From a virus, in IMG/VR virus record IMGVR_UViG_3300021401_000003, positions 1-64,000 of that record: a stretch of 64,000 nucleotides of DNA; one strand, given 5' to 3'. Positions within the stretch are counted from its first letter, which is position 1; every line of letters starts with the position of its first letter. The notes under the pieces are model-generated. The model made no database searches, was not told where the DNA came from, and saw only the letters and a list, made by a program, of their open reading frames with translations. The position numbers and the translations under genes are program-made. This document shows positions 47,391-57,142 of this stretch, piece after piece.

Positions 47391-47942
47391 ATGCAGACCG
47401 TCGCTGATACCATCAAAAAAGCCCTAGAAACGAAAGCCGATGAACAGGTTTACGTGGATGGCATTGGTGGCAAGACAACCAAGAAGCCTGATACCAAATG
47501 GCGTAGTTTGGATTGGGTTAAGGAATTTCCGGGCATGGCCCCAAAAACCACGGAATCCAAACCCAAGAATGTCGAGAAGAAATTCGCAGAAAAGCAGAAA
47601 GAGCAGAGCGTTCAGACCCCTCAAAAGCCGGGGGGCGGTATGCCGGTGGCTACAGCGGAACCGGAACATTACGTGGATTTAACCAAGTATGGCAACTCCG
47701 ACTTCTACATTGATGAATACCCCGGTTTAGGCGGGTTTGCGAAAGCGGAAGAAATCACGCACTACGATGGACTCTACCAAGACGAGGCTACTAAACAGAC
47801 CAAGCCAAAAAATGTCCCCAAAAAGTTCAAGTATAAGCTGGGAGAGCGTAAGAATTACACAAATCAATACCGTGTCCTGATTGAAGCTCCAATGAAGCTT
47901 TACAAGGATTTTATGGTCGCAAAAGCAGTAGTTACCGTGTAA
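47391..47942 (+). CDS. Hypothetical head-region protein (183 aa)
   Basis: Basic, Lys/Pro-rich and probably partly disordered in residues 45-95, with KPKNV-x-KKF appearing twice (near 58 and 138). It lies directly before the protease-scaffold gene, suggesting an internal head or core protein. No family recognised. Confidence 0.6.
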   Translation: MQTVADTIKKALETKADEQVYVDGIGGKTTKKPDTKWRSLDWVKEFPGMAPKTTESKPKNVEKKFAEKQKEQSVQTPQKPGGGMPVATAEPEHYVDLTKYGNSDFYIDEYPGLGGFAKAEEITHYDGLYQDEATKQTKPKNVPKKFKYKLGERKNYTNQYRVLIEAPMKLYKDFMVAKAVVTV

Positions 47943-47955
47943 TAGATGGGGAGAT

Positions 47956-49617
47956 ATGGAATTTAAGTTCAAAACGTGCTTTAGCTCGACAGTAAAACCA
48001 CTTGTCACCGAAGAAAGGGATAAATACCTTTCGCTCGCAAGCATTTCCAATCTTAGCTCCTTCATCCCGAACATTGATACGGCCAGAAACATTGATTTAT
48101 TGCCAGCCGCCTTCAATGCCTGCGTAATCAACCGAGTCAATCTAAACGGGGACATCGTTGATACCGCTACAGCGATGGACATGGCCGACTATTTCATCAA
48201 CAAGCCGATTGACGTAGAGCATAACAGGCAGCACCTTATCGGCGTTATTTTGACGGTTGGATTCAGCAAATTTGGAACGGACGAACCGCTTTCCCGCGCA
48301 GAAGCCAGCCAGATGACTACTCCGTTCAACCTTACTTTGGGGTGCGTATTCTGGAAGGTCGTAAACCCTGAATTGACTGACAGGATTGAGGAATCCAATG
48401 ACCCATCAAGCCCGTATTACTTGACTGTTTCTGCAAGTTGGGAACTTGGTTTTAGTGAATTTGATGTAGCCGTAGCTTCTGCGGGTGGTAAGAATTTGGA
48501 AGACTGCGCGATTGTTTCCGACGCTAAATCCATCTCCGTGATTGAGAAGTATCTCAAGTGTAATGGTGGGACAGGCAAGCTCCAAGACGGAAAACTTATA
48601 TATCGTAAAGTGGTTGGGCAGGTTGTTCCTTTGGGTGTTGGTATTACTGGAAACCCAGCCGCAGATGTTGTAGGAATCGCTGTAAATACGGCCACTCCAT
48701 CGAAGGATATTACCATTTGTGATTCTGCGGAATCGCACGGGCACAGCATAGATAAATGCAGTTGCGGTAAAATCATTCGTCAATGCAGATGTTCTTTCGC
48801 TGGCAAGCCAGTCAACGTTATTGAAAACGGTTGTAAAGATTGCCAAGAAAGTTCAAAAAAGATTTCACAATCATCGAATTTGGTTGTAAATACAGATAGC
48901 AAGAAACTTATGAAGCTCAATTCTCTGTCAGACATTAACGAAACGAACTGGAAGGAGCTTACTGCTTCTGTCGTTACCGAGTTCGTCGCTCAGGAAATGA
49001 AGAAGGCGAACGAGCAATTCATTGCTGACAAGAACAAGGATGCGGAAAACTTGAAGGCGTCCCAAGCGGCACAAAAGCAGCTTGAAGCCGACCACGCAAC
49101 CATGAAGGCTTCTCTGGAACTCGTTCAGACCGAACTCGGAACTCTCAAGACTGAGAAGACCGAAAGGGAAAAGGTTGACAAGTTCAATCACCGCATGAGC
49201 GACATCCACGCGTCTTACACTCTGTCGGATGACGTTTCCAAGGTTATCGCCTCCCAAATCAAGGACTTGGGCACAGCCGACGAAGCTTTCGCAAAGTATA
49301 AGGAAAGCATGGCCGTTTTCTTGACCCCGTTCAAGAAGAAGACCGAGGCTGAAATCGCCGCCGAAGCTAAGGCTTCCGCCGATGCCAAAATCGCCTTGGA
49401 AGCTAAGGCCACAGCCGATGCCGCAACTGCCGAAGCGAAGAAACTTTCCGAAGCCCAAGCTCAAAAGGTCATTGATGACGCAATCGAGAAGGGCAAGAAG
49501 GACAAGGGCGGTCTGCCGAACACAGCAGCAGGGCAGAAGCCGACTCTGATTGAGAAATACGCCGTAGCGTTCTCTCTCGAAGAAGGATTTGAATTCCGCA
49601 ACACCAGCAGGAGATAA
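47956..49617 (+). CDS. Prohead protease fused to scaffold (553 aa)
   Basis: Residues about 1-190 resemble a phage prohead protease: PIDVEHNRQHLIG with His89, and YLTVSASWELGFSEFD with the candidate nucleophile Ser159 or Ser161. A Cys-rich stretch (CSCGKIIRQCRC…CKDC, about 255-300) looks like a zinc site and is unusual. Residues about 315-520 are highly charged, helical and Ala/Lys/Glu-rich, as in scaffold cores. Protease-scaffold fusions are known in other phages. It lies just before the decoration and capsid genes, as expected. Confidence 0.75.
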   Translation: MEFKFKTCFSSTVKPLVTEERDKYLSLASISNLSSFIPNIDTARNIDLLPAAFNACVINRVNLNGDIVDTATAMDMADYFINKPIDVEHNRQHLIGVILTVGFSKFGTDEPLSRAEASQMTTPFNLTLGCVFWKVVNPELTDRIEESNDPSSPYYLTVSASWELGFSEFDVAVASAGGKNLEDCAIVSDAKSISVIEKYLKCNGGTGKLQDGKLIYRKVVGQVVPLGVGITGNPAADVVGIAVNTATPSKDITICDSAESHGHSIDKCSCGKIIRQCRCSFAGKPVNVIENGCKDCQESSKKISQSSNLVVNTDSKKLMKLNSLSDINETNWKELTASVVTEFVAQEMKKANEQFIADKNKDAENLKASQAAQKQLEADHATMKASLELVQTELGTLKTEKTEREKVDKFNHRMSDIHASYTLSDDVSKVIASQIKDLGTADEAFAKYKESMAVFLTPFKKKTEAEIAAEAKASADAKIALEAKATADAATAEAKKLSEAQAQKVIDDAIEKGKKDKGGLPNTAAGQKPTLIEKYAVAFSLEEGFEFRNTSRR

Positions 49618-49625
49618 ATAAATTT

Positions 49626-50204
49626 ATGTCACAGAAACTACTACAACTCAGAACTTACGACGAACGCGACGTTATCAACGTCTATGCTCTGTCCGGCTAT
49701 GTAGCCGACACTACCACTGTCATCTACAGGGGGCTGGTAGTCAAGGTCGCCGGAAACGGCTGGATGGCCGACGCTCAGAACCCAATCGAATTCCTCGGTG
49801 GGCCAAGCGCGTTCCAGCCAAGCAACGTTGTCTCGCAGCGTTACGGTGTGGGGCCGAAGATGGTTCCGACCAACGCGGGCGATGTCGCCCTCGGTATGAC
49901 GCTTTACGATATTCGTGAAACCGACGAAAACGGCGAACTCTTGAAGTTCCGCCCGCGCAAGGCTGCTGAAATGGAAGCCTGCATCAGCGGTCAAGCTGTT
50001 CCGGTTGTTCGCAAGGGTATGTTCCATATCTCCGGTCTGACGACTGGAAATGGTATCACCGGCGCGATTACGGCTGGTTCCCAGCTTTATGTCGGAGCGA
50101 ACGGAACTTTGAGTTCCCTCGCCTCTGGTGCTGCGGTTGGTATCGCTCTGGGAAGCACTGATTCCCACGGTGGAACCATCGTGTATTTCGATGTTGGTGT
50201 CTAA
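49626..50204 (+). CDS. Probable capsid decoration or stabilising protein (192 aa)
   Basis: Beta-rich, Gly-rich protein between scaffold and major capsid genes. That position usually holds a head decoration protein. The C-terminal part (SGLTTGNGITGAITAGSQLYVGANGTLSS) suggests a beta-barrel as in DUF2190-type decoration proteins. No motif decides it. Confidence 0.6.
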   Translation: MSQKLLQLRTYDERDVINVYALSGYVADTTTVIYRGLVVKVAGNGWMADAQNPIEFLGGPSAFQPSNVVSQRYGVGPKMVPTNAGDVALGMTLYDIRETDENGELLKFRPRKAAEMEACISGQAVPVVRKGMFHISGLTTGNGITGAITAGSQLYVGANGTLSSLASGAAVGIALGSTDSHGGTIVYFDVGV

Positions 50205-50237
50205 TACGGTCACTAAATCACACAAGGACAAAAATTT

Positions 50238-51380
50238 ATGTCATTCATCAAACTAAAAGAAACGCCGGAACAAATCGAGCTTATCAAGGCTATGGGGTCT
50301 AAGAACCTCGGCATCTCCCGCGAGGCCACGGAAGCGGTTGCCGCGTTCCTTGGGCCTGTCATTAAGAAGGTCTTGATGACCCTCGGCACGTCTTCGGCCA
50401 TTTACCGCGATGCGGAATTCGACGAAGATTCTGACCCGTCCCTGCCACTCGACTTGTTCTATGATGCTGCCGAAGGCTACATCACGACTTGGGCGCAGTC
50501 TCAGGCCGGTGGTCTTCCGACCAGCCAAGTCAACGGTGTCGCTGAACTGAAGTTCCAGACCTATCGCCTCGACAGCGCGGTCAGCTTCAACAAGCGTTAC
50601 GCCCGCAAGAACCGCCTCGACGTTGTTTCCAAGGCTATCGAACGCTTGGTCAACGAAGTGCTTATCAAGCAGGAACGCAATGCGTGGTCTGTCATCTTGA
50701 TGGCTCTCGCGCAAGCGTCCACGACTGTTCCGACTGGAAGCTCCAACACCCTGTCGCACACCATCGCGTCCGCGACTGGTGGGACATTCCTGTTGCAAGA
50801 CTTGAACAAGCTGTTCACTCGCATCAAGAGAATCAACGAATCCTACGCGGCTATGACGCCGACGAGCGTGTTCTCCAACGGCCCGACGGACTTGTATGTC
50901 TCGCCGGAAATCAAGGAGCAAATCCGCGCCTTCGCCTTCAACCCTATCCGCACGGATGCGGCTGCGACGAACTCCAACTCCCAGTTCCTCACGGACAGTC
51001 AGCGTGAAGAAATCTGGCGCAACGGTGGTATGCAGTCCATCTTCGGTGTCGTTATCAACGAACTCGTCGAATTGGGCTTGAGCCAGAAGTATAACACTCT
51101 GTTCGACCAGTTCACTGGTGGTCAGTCCGTCGCCGGTCACAGCACTGGCGCTTGGGCTGGAACCGCCTCCGACCAGATTGCGATTGCGATTGACAACTCC
51201 CGTGGGTCGTTCATTCGCCCAGTCTCTCGTCAGGCTGAATCCGGTGGAACGTTCTCCGTCCTCCCTGACGGTCAGTGGGATGGATACGGTGCCCGCGTCG
51301 AGAAGGTCGGCTTCTACGGCTTCGTCGAAGAAGGTCGCCTCTGTATTGATGCCCGTGCAATCACCGGTATCGTAGTCTAA
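50238..51380 (+). CDS. Major capsid protein (380 aa)
   Basis: Length, position after protease-scaffold and decoration genes, the N-terminal helix, the E-loop-like TYRLDSAVSFNKRYARKN, the spine-helix region around 105-145 and the C-terminal FY-x-FVEEGRLCIDAR pattern fit an HK97-fold capsid protein. It is followed at once by a strong terminator, as expected for the most abundant virion protein. No cleavage site was mapped. Confidence 0.82.
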   Translation: MSFIKLKETPEQIELIKAMGSKNLGISREATEAVAAFLGPVIKKVLMTLGTSSAIYRDAEFDEDSDPSLPLDLFYDAAEGYITTWAQSQAGGLPTSQVNGVAELKFQTYRLDSAVSFNKRYARKNRLDVVSKAIERLVNEVLIKQERNAWSVILMALAQASTTVPTGSSNTLSHTIASATGGTFLLQDLNKLFTRIKRINESYAAMTPTSVFSNGPTDLYVSPEIKEQIRAFAFNPIRTDAAATNSNSQFLTDSQREEIWRNGGMQSIFGVVINELVELGLSQKYNTLFDQFTGGQSVAGHSTGAWAGTASDQIAIAIDNSRGSFIRPVSRQAESGGTFSVLPDGQWDGYGARVEKVGFYGFVEEGRLCIDARAITGIVV

Positions 51381-51402
51381 CTCATAACCCCAAGTTTCAG
51401 AA

Positions 51403-51437
51403 AGAGGGGCGGGATTTCCCGCCTCTCTTTTTTTTTT
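51403..51437 (+). terminator. Rho-independent terminator after the capsid gene
   Basis: AGAGGGGCGGG-attt-CCCGCCTCT stem followed by nine or more T. Confidence 0.9.
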
Positions 51438-51466
51438 GTTTTGGAGAGGGTTTTATTACAATAAAT

Positions 51467-51814
51467 ATGGCCGCTAAAAAGAAACTATCAGAATTGAAGC
51501 AGACGGACGGAAAAGTCGAAACCTTCCGCCCAACGACCCTCGAACAAGTTTGGGGAGAGTCGGGCAGAAGCAAATACGGAACCGACAGTCTGGAAGAATA
51601 CGAATCCACCCTCAAGGGGATGAACAAGTCCGACTTACACGCCCATGCCCGCAAGCTGGGATTCCGCCCGGACGACAACTACGACCTTCTCCGACGCAAG
51701 TTGAAGCAGGAGTTTATTACCCACACGAATGGCTTCAAGGCTCCTCTGGCCCCACCGAAGCCACCGACCAAGATTTCCCCTGCTGTTGCCAAAATCCTCG
51801 CCGAAGGGCGATAA
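51467..51814 (+). CDS. Hypothetical protein (115 aa)
   Basis: Basic protein with a central helix pair (SDLHAHARKLGFRPDDNYDLLRRKLKQEF), resembling a SAP/LEM-like DNA-binding motif, and a Pro/Lys tail. Possibly a head-internal protein. Function not recognised. Confidence 0.55.
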   Translation: MAAKKKLSELKQTDGKVETFRPTTLEQVWGESGRSKYGTDSLEEYESTLKGMNKSDLHAHARKLGFRPDDNYDLLRRKLKQEFITHTNGFKAPLAPPKPPTKISPAVAKILAEGR

Positions 51815-51837
51815 GCCCATCTCCTTTTAGGAGAATA

Positions 51838-51846
51838 GTGTAATAT
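51838..51846 (+). promoter_or_regulatory. Late promoter motif
   Basis: GTGTAATAT, five bases before the ATG at 51,852. Confidence 0.65.
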
Positions 51847-51851
51847 CATGT

Positions 51852-52187
51852 ATGGCTAACCGATATGATATTTGCATTGAACAAGGGTCGAACCTCAGTT
51901 TCCAAATCACCGTTGCTGACGCGACAGGTGCCCCTCTAAATCTTTCCGGTTACGCCGCATCCGGTCAAATTCGATATGGATATGGATGCACTGGAATGCT
52001 TGTTGCTTTAACCGTGGGAGTTGATAGCTCCTACGTCAGCGGACTTTTGAACGTCTCTCTGACCCCGGAACAGACTTCTGCGCTGCCGGTCACAAAAGCG
52101 GTTTACGATATTGAAGTGTCGCAAGGAGACTCTACCTTCAAGGCGGTCAAAGGATACGCAGAAATCTATCCCGAGGTAACGCAATAA
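51852..52187 (+). CDS. Small beta-sandwich virion protein (111 aa)
   Basis: The pattern (Q)GSNLSFQITVADATGAPLNLSGY…GQIRYGY…YDIEVSQGD…V-x-GYAEIYPEVT matches short Ig-like 'BppU/upper baseplate-type' domains found in many phage structural proteins. It is coupled by one base to the next gene, a likely fibre for which it may be the anchor. Confidence 0.6.
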   Translation: MANRYDICIEQGSNLSFQITVADATGAPLNLSGYAASGQIRYGYGCTGMLVALTVGVDSSYVSGLLNVSLTPEQTSALPVTKAVYDIEVSQGDSTFKAVKGYAEIYPEVTQ

Positions 52188-53677
52188 TGAATGATTTCCA
52201 AGTCACGGTCAACACGAATCCGGTAAATGTCACGGTTATTAAACAACCGATAGACGTAACTGTTTCTGTTGTCGGTGTGCAAGGCCCGTCGGGGTCTAGT
52301 GACGGCGGGGGAGGAATTCAGAAAGTTTTCGAGGTCTATCTACACGCTGATTACATCGTTGACCCTGCGGTTGGCATTCAACCCGCTTTGACTTCGGGGT
52401 ATAACGTCCTTCTTACACAGCCTACCAGTGGGGACAGGGGCATCTATTCTGTCAATGGAGATAACTCTTTATCGTTAAGGACGAGTCTTGAAACTACGAG
52501 TTACGATGGCTCTATTGTATGGGCCTATCTAAAGCAATCAGAGGATAATGGAACCCAAACTGGCCCGTTTACTTATGGAGTTTATTTCAGCGAATTTTGC
52601 TTTCTTGTTCCATTGATGACTCCAAATTTCCTTCCTATAAACGGTGGGAATATGGTTGGCCCCATTTTCTTTGGTAACTATGGGCAAAACATCAATGTAG
52701 GTTCTTTCGATAACGGGCTTGGGGGTGGGAGTGGTATTAGTTTAAACTGCGCTGTCAATTACGAACTGAACTGGCAAGCTGGGCATTTAAAAAGTTGGTA
52801 TAACGGAGCTACTCAGCCACTCATGCTGGACTCCTCGCTCATTATTGACATTGGCGGCGGGGCTTCTCTTGGCTCTGCCACGAAATATAGAAATAATGGA
52901 TTCAGCCATTATACCGCAGGAGTCTCGGGTAATAGTTTCATAGTCGCAGATACCAGCGATTACGGAGGGTCGCCTTGGGGAAATAGTCCTCTAGTCAAAT
53001 TTATAATTTCTACAGGAGAAGTCCAAGTTCCCGTTAATTTCAAGAACAACTCAATGAGTAGTCTTGACGTGAGTGGGAATAATTCCGTCGGGCCTTACAT
53101 CCTAATCAACGCTTATAACTCAGCAGAGAATTCTGGGGACATTTCGTTTCCTAACCATTTCTTACAGCAACCAAGTTTCAATCCTGACCTATTGGGCATA
53201 GCTGTTCTTGATGAACCGCAGCCTACTGGCGGGGCGTATCCTCTTTATATCAATATTCTTGATGCTTCTGGCGTTGATAATACGAGCGTGTTAAACGCAT
53301 TAACGGGGGTAGTGACTTATTTTAGTCTTACTCAGAATGGGAAGACGGCGATTTATCAAACGGCCACGGGTTCCTTTACATTGGCTCAGGGACAGGCGGC
53401 TTATGACCCCTACTATATCGGAAGCCAGCCAGTCACGTTGATTCAACCGGCTGGCGTGTCGTTTAATACGACCGACCCGATTTACTTTGGCGTTGGGCCA
53501 ATGGAAGCATTCTGTATCGTAAGCGGCTCCGGTAACTTTTTTGGCCTGTCTGTTCAGGGAAATCCGGTGGCTGTTACGTCAGACTTGCTTAACCAAGTCT
53601 CAATTTTACAGGCTCAAATTGACCTTTTGAGCGGAATGCTCAACACATTGAGTGGTCTAGCAATTTTAGGACAGTAA
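52187..53677 (+). CDS. Fibre-like virion protein (496 aa)
   Basis: N-terminal strands (residues 3-28) lead through a short collagen-like GVQGPSGSS to a beta-rich body with an IYSVN-type domain near residues 55-95. The last 30 residues are a coiled coil (LLNQVSILQAQIDLLSGMLNTL) that could drive trimerisation. Likely a head or neck fibre. Confidence 0.62.
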   Translation: MNDFQVTVNTNPVNVTVIKQPIDVTVSVVGVQGPSGSSDGGGGIQKVFEVYLHADYIVDPAVGIQPALTSGYNVLLTQPTSGDRGIYSVNGDNSLSLRTSLETTSYDGSIVWAYLKQSEDNGTQTGPFTYGVYFSEFCFLVPLMTPNFLPINGGNMVGPIFFGNYGQNINVGSFDNGLGGGSGISLNCAVNYELNWQAGHLKSWYNGATQPLMLDSSLIIDIGGGASLGSATKYRNNGFSHYTAGVSGNSFIVADTSDYGGSPWGNSPLVKFIISTGEVQVPVNFKNNSMSSLDVSGNNSVGPYILINAYNSAENSGDISFPNHFLQQPSFNPDLLGIAVLDEPQPTGGAYPLYINILDASGVDNTSVLNALTGVVTYFSLTQNGKTAIYQTATGSFTLAQGQAAYDPYYIGSQPVTLIQPAGVSFNTTDPIYFGVGPMEAFCIVSGSGNFFGLSVQGNPVAVTSDLLNQVSILQAQIDLLSGMLNTLSGLAILGQ

Positions 53678-53681
53678 TAAA

Positions 53682-53690
53682 GTGTAAACA
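53682..53690 (+). promoter_or_regulatory. Late promoter motif
   Basis: GTGTAAACA, five bases before the ATG at 53,696. Confidence 0.5.
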
Positions 53691-53695
53691 ATAGT

Positions 53696-54211
53696 ATGAA
53701 AGTAGTAGATATTGCCAACGAAATTTATCTGGAAAACGCGTCTCCAAGCGATACGGGCCTTGCCGCCATTGCGTTTTGGGTTCGCTCGAACGTTGGCAGG
53801 TTGAACACCCTTTTGTATGAAGACTTCTACGTGGACGAAAACACGTATGAAATATTCAAGGGAGACAGGAACAACCCATGTCGTATTCACCCGCTTGCGG
53901 TGGCGATTGTGAAAACGATGTATAAGCTTTACAGGGCGGAACTAGATATTCGCGCCTTGCTTACGACTCTGCAAACAGATACAATTTTGGAAGCCTCGGA
54001 TGAAGGCTTTACGGTCAAGAAAGTCAATCGCAGCGAAATCCTTAAAACGCTGACCGCGTTGAAAAAGGATGCCATGAAGGAATTGACCGACATGGTTCAT
54101 TATTACCGCAGCTATCACGCTGAACCGTCTCAGGTTGCGGGTAACGACACCGTTCCGGGCAGGTTCCCTCCCTACGATAACGCGATTGCTTTTCAAAGGT
54201 GGTATTACTAA
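53696..54211 (+). CDS. Head-tail connector-type protein (171 aa)
   Basis: Helical protein placed first in a row of four small genes between capsid and tail tube, the usual place of connector, stopper and tail-completion proteins. The assignment is from order and size. Confidence 0.55.
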   Translation: MKVVDIANEIYLENASPSDTGLAAIAFWVRSNVGRLNTLLYEDFYVDENTYEIFKGDRNNPCRIHPLAVAIVKTMYKLYRAELDIRALLTTLQTDTILEASDEGFTVKKVNRSEILKTLTALKKDAMKELTDMVHYYRSYHAEPSQVAGNDTVPGRFPPYDNAIAFQRWYY

Positions 54212-54670
54212 ATGTCATTGGTATCAGATGCAGAAGCGGCAATTTTGTCCGGTAATTTTCTTGAGGTTTTTCAAGCCTTCTCGAAAAACAGGACGATTAC
54301 TGTCCATAAGGAGCCGCTAAAGACCTTCGTTTCAACACCCGACCCGAACACAGCCCTGTTTGGATTCGGAGAAACGCAGCAACAGGCCGTCTATAACTAT
54401 ACCCCTCAAAATCAATCCTTCAATGCCATCGTTCGTTACGGGGCGAGTTACCGCACGAACATGTCCTCAGAACCAACCGAAGCGGACATCTTCTTCTCCA
54501 AGGGGATGGTTCAAATCATGGTTCAGAGAGACTGTCACGATTACATCGTGCAGGACAAAACTTTGAAGATTGAACTGGACGGCAGGGCTTGGATGGTGGT
54601 CGGGGAACCAAGAGCCAAGAAATTTTTGCTGAATGATTACTATGTTTTCTACCTGCAAAACCTACAATAA
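54212..54670 (+). CDS. Head-tail joining (stopper-type) protein (152 aa)
   Basis: Beta-rich protein directly abutting its neighbours. Order suggests a neck or stopper protein. No family motif recognised. Confidence 0.5.
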   Translation: MSLVSDAEAAILSGNFLEVFQAFSKNRTITVHKEPLKTFVSTPDPNTALFGFGETQQQAVYNYTPQNQSFNAIVRYGASYRTNMSSEPTEADIFFSKGMVQIMVQRDCHDYIVQDKTLKIELDGRAWMVVGEPRAKKFLLNDYYVFYLQNLQ

Positions 54671-54672
54671 TC

Positions 54673-55278
54673 ATGCTGACGGTTACAGTAAAGGCAGACA
54701 GGAACGCCATACTTCAGAAGATTCTGAGCAGCAGAGCCTTCGTGGAGAAGGGATGGGTCGCGGCAGAGAAAGTAGCCCGCAAGAGGTTTAATCAGCAGAA
54801 GGAGTTGTTCTTTAGAGATTTTGACGAGCATCCGGTCACTCAGGAAATCAAGGCGGGGCCGGAAATCGAAGGGAATCCAAGCGGGCTGTTGGGCGGGGAA
54901 GGGAACCTGTTCAGCTTCTTCGGATTCAATGAAGGTGAAGACCCCATTGGGGACGTAAAGTTGTTTATGGAGTCCTTGTTCGACATAGAACGCGGCTCAT
55001 ACCGCTCAAAACAATGGACGTTCAGAGTCAAAATGCCGGACGAGGAACAGGTAGCGGCATACGTGGTCGGAAAATACGGCGCGGACTATACAAGCGAAAG
55101 CTGGATAGACGGGGTGGAAAAGGGATACTCCGGTTTGAACTATTATCTCAGGTTCAGGGACAAGGGACGCTCTGGCGGTGGTATTGAAGTGTCGTCGCCG
55201 GTAAGAGAACTGAATTTCTCGACTACGCCGTATCTGTCGGAAATGGTGAAGAATTTTAGACGTAACATACAAACATGA
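54673..55278 (+). CDS. Tail-completion-type protein (201 aa)
   Basis: Begins with a strand and a long helix typical of HK97 gp10-like proteins (VTVKADRNAILQKILSSRAFVEKGWVAAEKVARKRF). A minor tail or neck role is likely from order. Confidence 0.5.
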   Translation: MLTVTVKADRNAILQKILSSRAFVEKGWVAAEKVARKRFNQQKELFFRDFDEHPVTQEIKAGPEIEGNPSGLLGGEGNLFSFFGFNEGEDPIGDVKLFMESLFDIERGSYRSKQWTFRVKMPDEEQVAAYVVGKYGADYTSESWIDGVEKGYSGLNYYLRFRDKGRSGGGIEVSSPVRELNFSTTPYLSEMVKNFRRNIQT

Positions 55279-56111
55279 ATGCCCAATTAGATGCAAGAAT
55301 TTTAAGCAGCCTCGCTCTCTATCTTGATTACAAGTTATTGAAGCAGGCACAGGCTTACACCAATACATCGGGGGCATTGTATTCCATCACTTCGGAGATT
55401 GTCGGGATGTATGCGTATTCCACTCCCCACAAGCAGTTGGTCAATGACACATCCATAACTGGCGCAAACGTGATGACCGGGGTATGGCTGGACGGAAATT
55501 TCATTGTCCCCGGACAGAGCGGCCTGTATGGAATCAATCATTACGAGGGCACCGTTTATTTCAACCACAAGATTACCAGCCCGGAAACGAGGCTATCGGG
55601 AGTCTATGCCTTCAAGGACTTCTCTGTCAAAATCACCGACCAAACGGATTACAAGCTCATTTTCGGAAACAAATACATGAGCAACGACCTCTACGCCCAA
55701 ACCCCAACCGGCTTGGAGGAAGATGTTGAAATTTACCCGATTATCTACATCCGTCCAACGACCATTGAAAACAAGCCGTTCGGACTGGCCGGACTGGACG
55801 ACAATACGATGCTTGCCCGCGCTGTTATCATTTCTGATGATATGTATGACGCTATCGGGGCGGCAAATGTAATGAAAAACCTGAATTTGAAGGTTTTGCC
55901 GGTATATTCCAGCCTACCGTTCAACCAAATGGGGCTATACACCGGGGGTGCGCCTTACAACTTTGAGCAACTGCCCCAGCACGGGGAAACCCCGATTATC
56001 TGGAAGGTTAAGACCAGTTCCCTGACTCCAAAGGGGGACGAACTCAATTTGCTGAACATTAAGACCATGTTTGCTGATTTTGAGGTCAGAACATTGGCCA
56101 CCCATCCTTAA
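55275..56111 (+). CDS. Neck or tail terminator-region protein (278 aa)
   Basis: Alpha/beta protein overlapping the preceding gene by four bases and preceding the tail tube gene. Order suggests a tail terminator or neck protein. No family recognised. Confidence 0.5.
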   Translation: MNAQLDARILSSLALYLDYKLLKQAQAYTNTSGALYSITSEIVGMYAYSTPHKQLVNDTSITGANVMTGVWLDGNFIVPGQSGLYGINHYEGTVYFNHKITSPETRLSGVYAFKDFSVKITDQTDYKLIFGNKYMSNDLYAQTPTGLEEDVEIYPIIYIRPTTIENKPFGLAGLDDNTMLARAVIISDDMYDAIGAANVMKNLNLKVLPVYSSLPFNQMGLYTGGAPYNFEQLPQHGETPIIWKVKTSSLTPKGDELNLLNIKTMFADFEVRTLATHP

Positions 56112-56139
56112 TTTTGCTGTTCACATTTCCGTCTAACAG

Positions 56140-56148
56140 TTGTAATAT
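56140..56148 (+). promoter_or_regulatory. Late promoter motif variant
   Basis: TTGTAATAT, 26 bases before the ATG at 56,175. Confidence 0.5.
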
Positions 56149-56174
56149 AGAATGAATAAGGAACACATCATTTT

Positions 56175-57122
56175 ATGTCAAAACCGACAAGAACACTTTA
56201 CGCAACGCAGAACGCGGTCATTTTCCCTTCTGGAAGCAATGTTGACCCGGCGTTCTATTGTCTGCCCATCAACAGCGTTAGCTTGGATGTCACGAATCCA
56301 ATCGAAAACGTTCTGGTATTCGGCACATTGGGCGCTGCCGCCCGTGTTCAGAAGGAGCCTTCCAAGACGAGAATGTCAATCAAGTCTTACCTCGTCGCCG
56401 GAAGCGTTTCTGGCGGTTTGGGAGCATCTTTGCCGTTCGACGCTACCGCTGTCGGAGTCCTTACCGGAAATTCCATTACGGCGCAGGCTGCGGAAGTTCG
56501 CCTCGAACCTTACGGTTTCACGGGTTACGGCATCTTGACGAAGCTCGACCTTGACGCTTCCACGAACAATTTCGTTACCCTCGACCTGACGTTTGAAGGA
56601 CTTGGAACCCCGAACTACGGCGGAATCAATACCGCTGGCGTTGGCAACACAAGCTATGCCGGTCAGATTCCTGTTATTACGGGTGTCCAGCCGGTCACTT
56701 CCGACCTCGTTGCTGCCGGTGTTATCTCCACGGATTCCTTGTTCACGGGAGCCATCGGAACCAACATTACTGGTTTGGGCAATGCTGCCTGCGTCAATTC
56801 CGCCAAGTTCTCCTTGGACATTCCTACGGACACAATCATGTGTCTCGGTTCTCAGATTACCGGCAACCAGCTTGCGGTTCAGTCTGGAAACGTTATGATT
56901 GCCAAGCCTCCGTTCAAGGCAACCCTTGTCGTCGAAGGAACTGCGGCCACGGCCTGTGACGCGGTTGACTTCGGAACCATCGTTGTTTCGCTCCCGACCC
57001 CTCGCCTTATCTCGAACACTGTCAACCAGTCTGTCGGTGCGGCTGGCGTTACTTACAACTACACTGTCGAAGACATCACGGCTACCTTCAGTCCTTCGAC
57101 CATCACCGGAGTCGCAATCTAA
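56175..57122 (+). CDS. Tail tube (major tail) protein (315 aa)
   Basis: Beta-rich protein located before the chaperones and tape measure, with its own late motif and a strong terminator behind it, as expected for a highly made tube subunit. The C-terminal ~90 residues could be an added Ig-like domain. Confidence 0.68.
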   Translation: MSKPTRTLYATQNAVIFPSGSNVDPAFYCLPINSVSLDVTNPIENVLVFGTLGAAARVQKEPSKTRMSIKSYLVAGSVSGGLGASLPFDATAVGVLTGNSITAQAAEVRLEPYGFTGYGILTKLDLDASTNNFVTLDLTFEGLGTPNYGGINTAGVGNTSYAGQIPVITGVQPVTSDLVAAGVISTDSLFTGAIGTNITGLGNAACVNSAKFSLDIPTDTIMCLGSQITGNQLAVQSGNVMIAKPPFKATLVVEGTAATACDAVDFGTIVVSLPTPRLISNTVNQSVGAAGVTYNYTVEDITATFSPSTITGVAI

Positions 57123-57142
57123 CCCTCCTAATCGTGTTTCAA

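Noticed and set aside
56175-57122. Tail sheath protein
   Set aside because: The protein is too short and has the layout of a tube; no sheath-sized gene precedes the tape measure, so a contractile tail is not supported.
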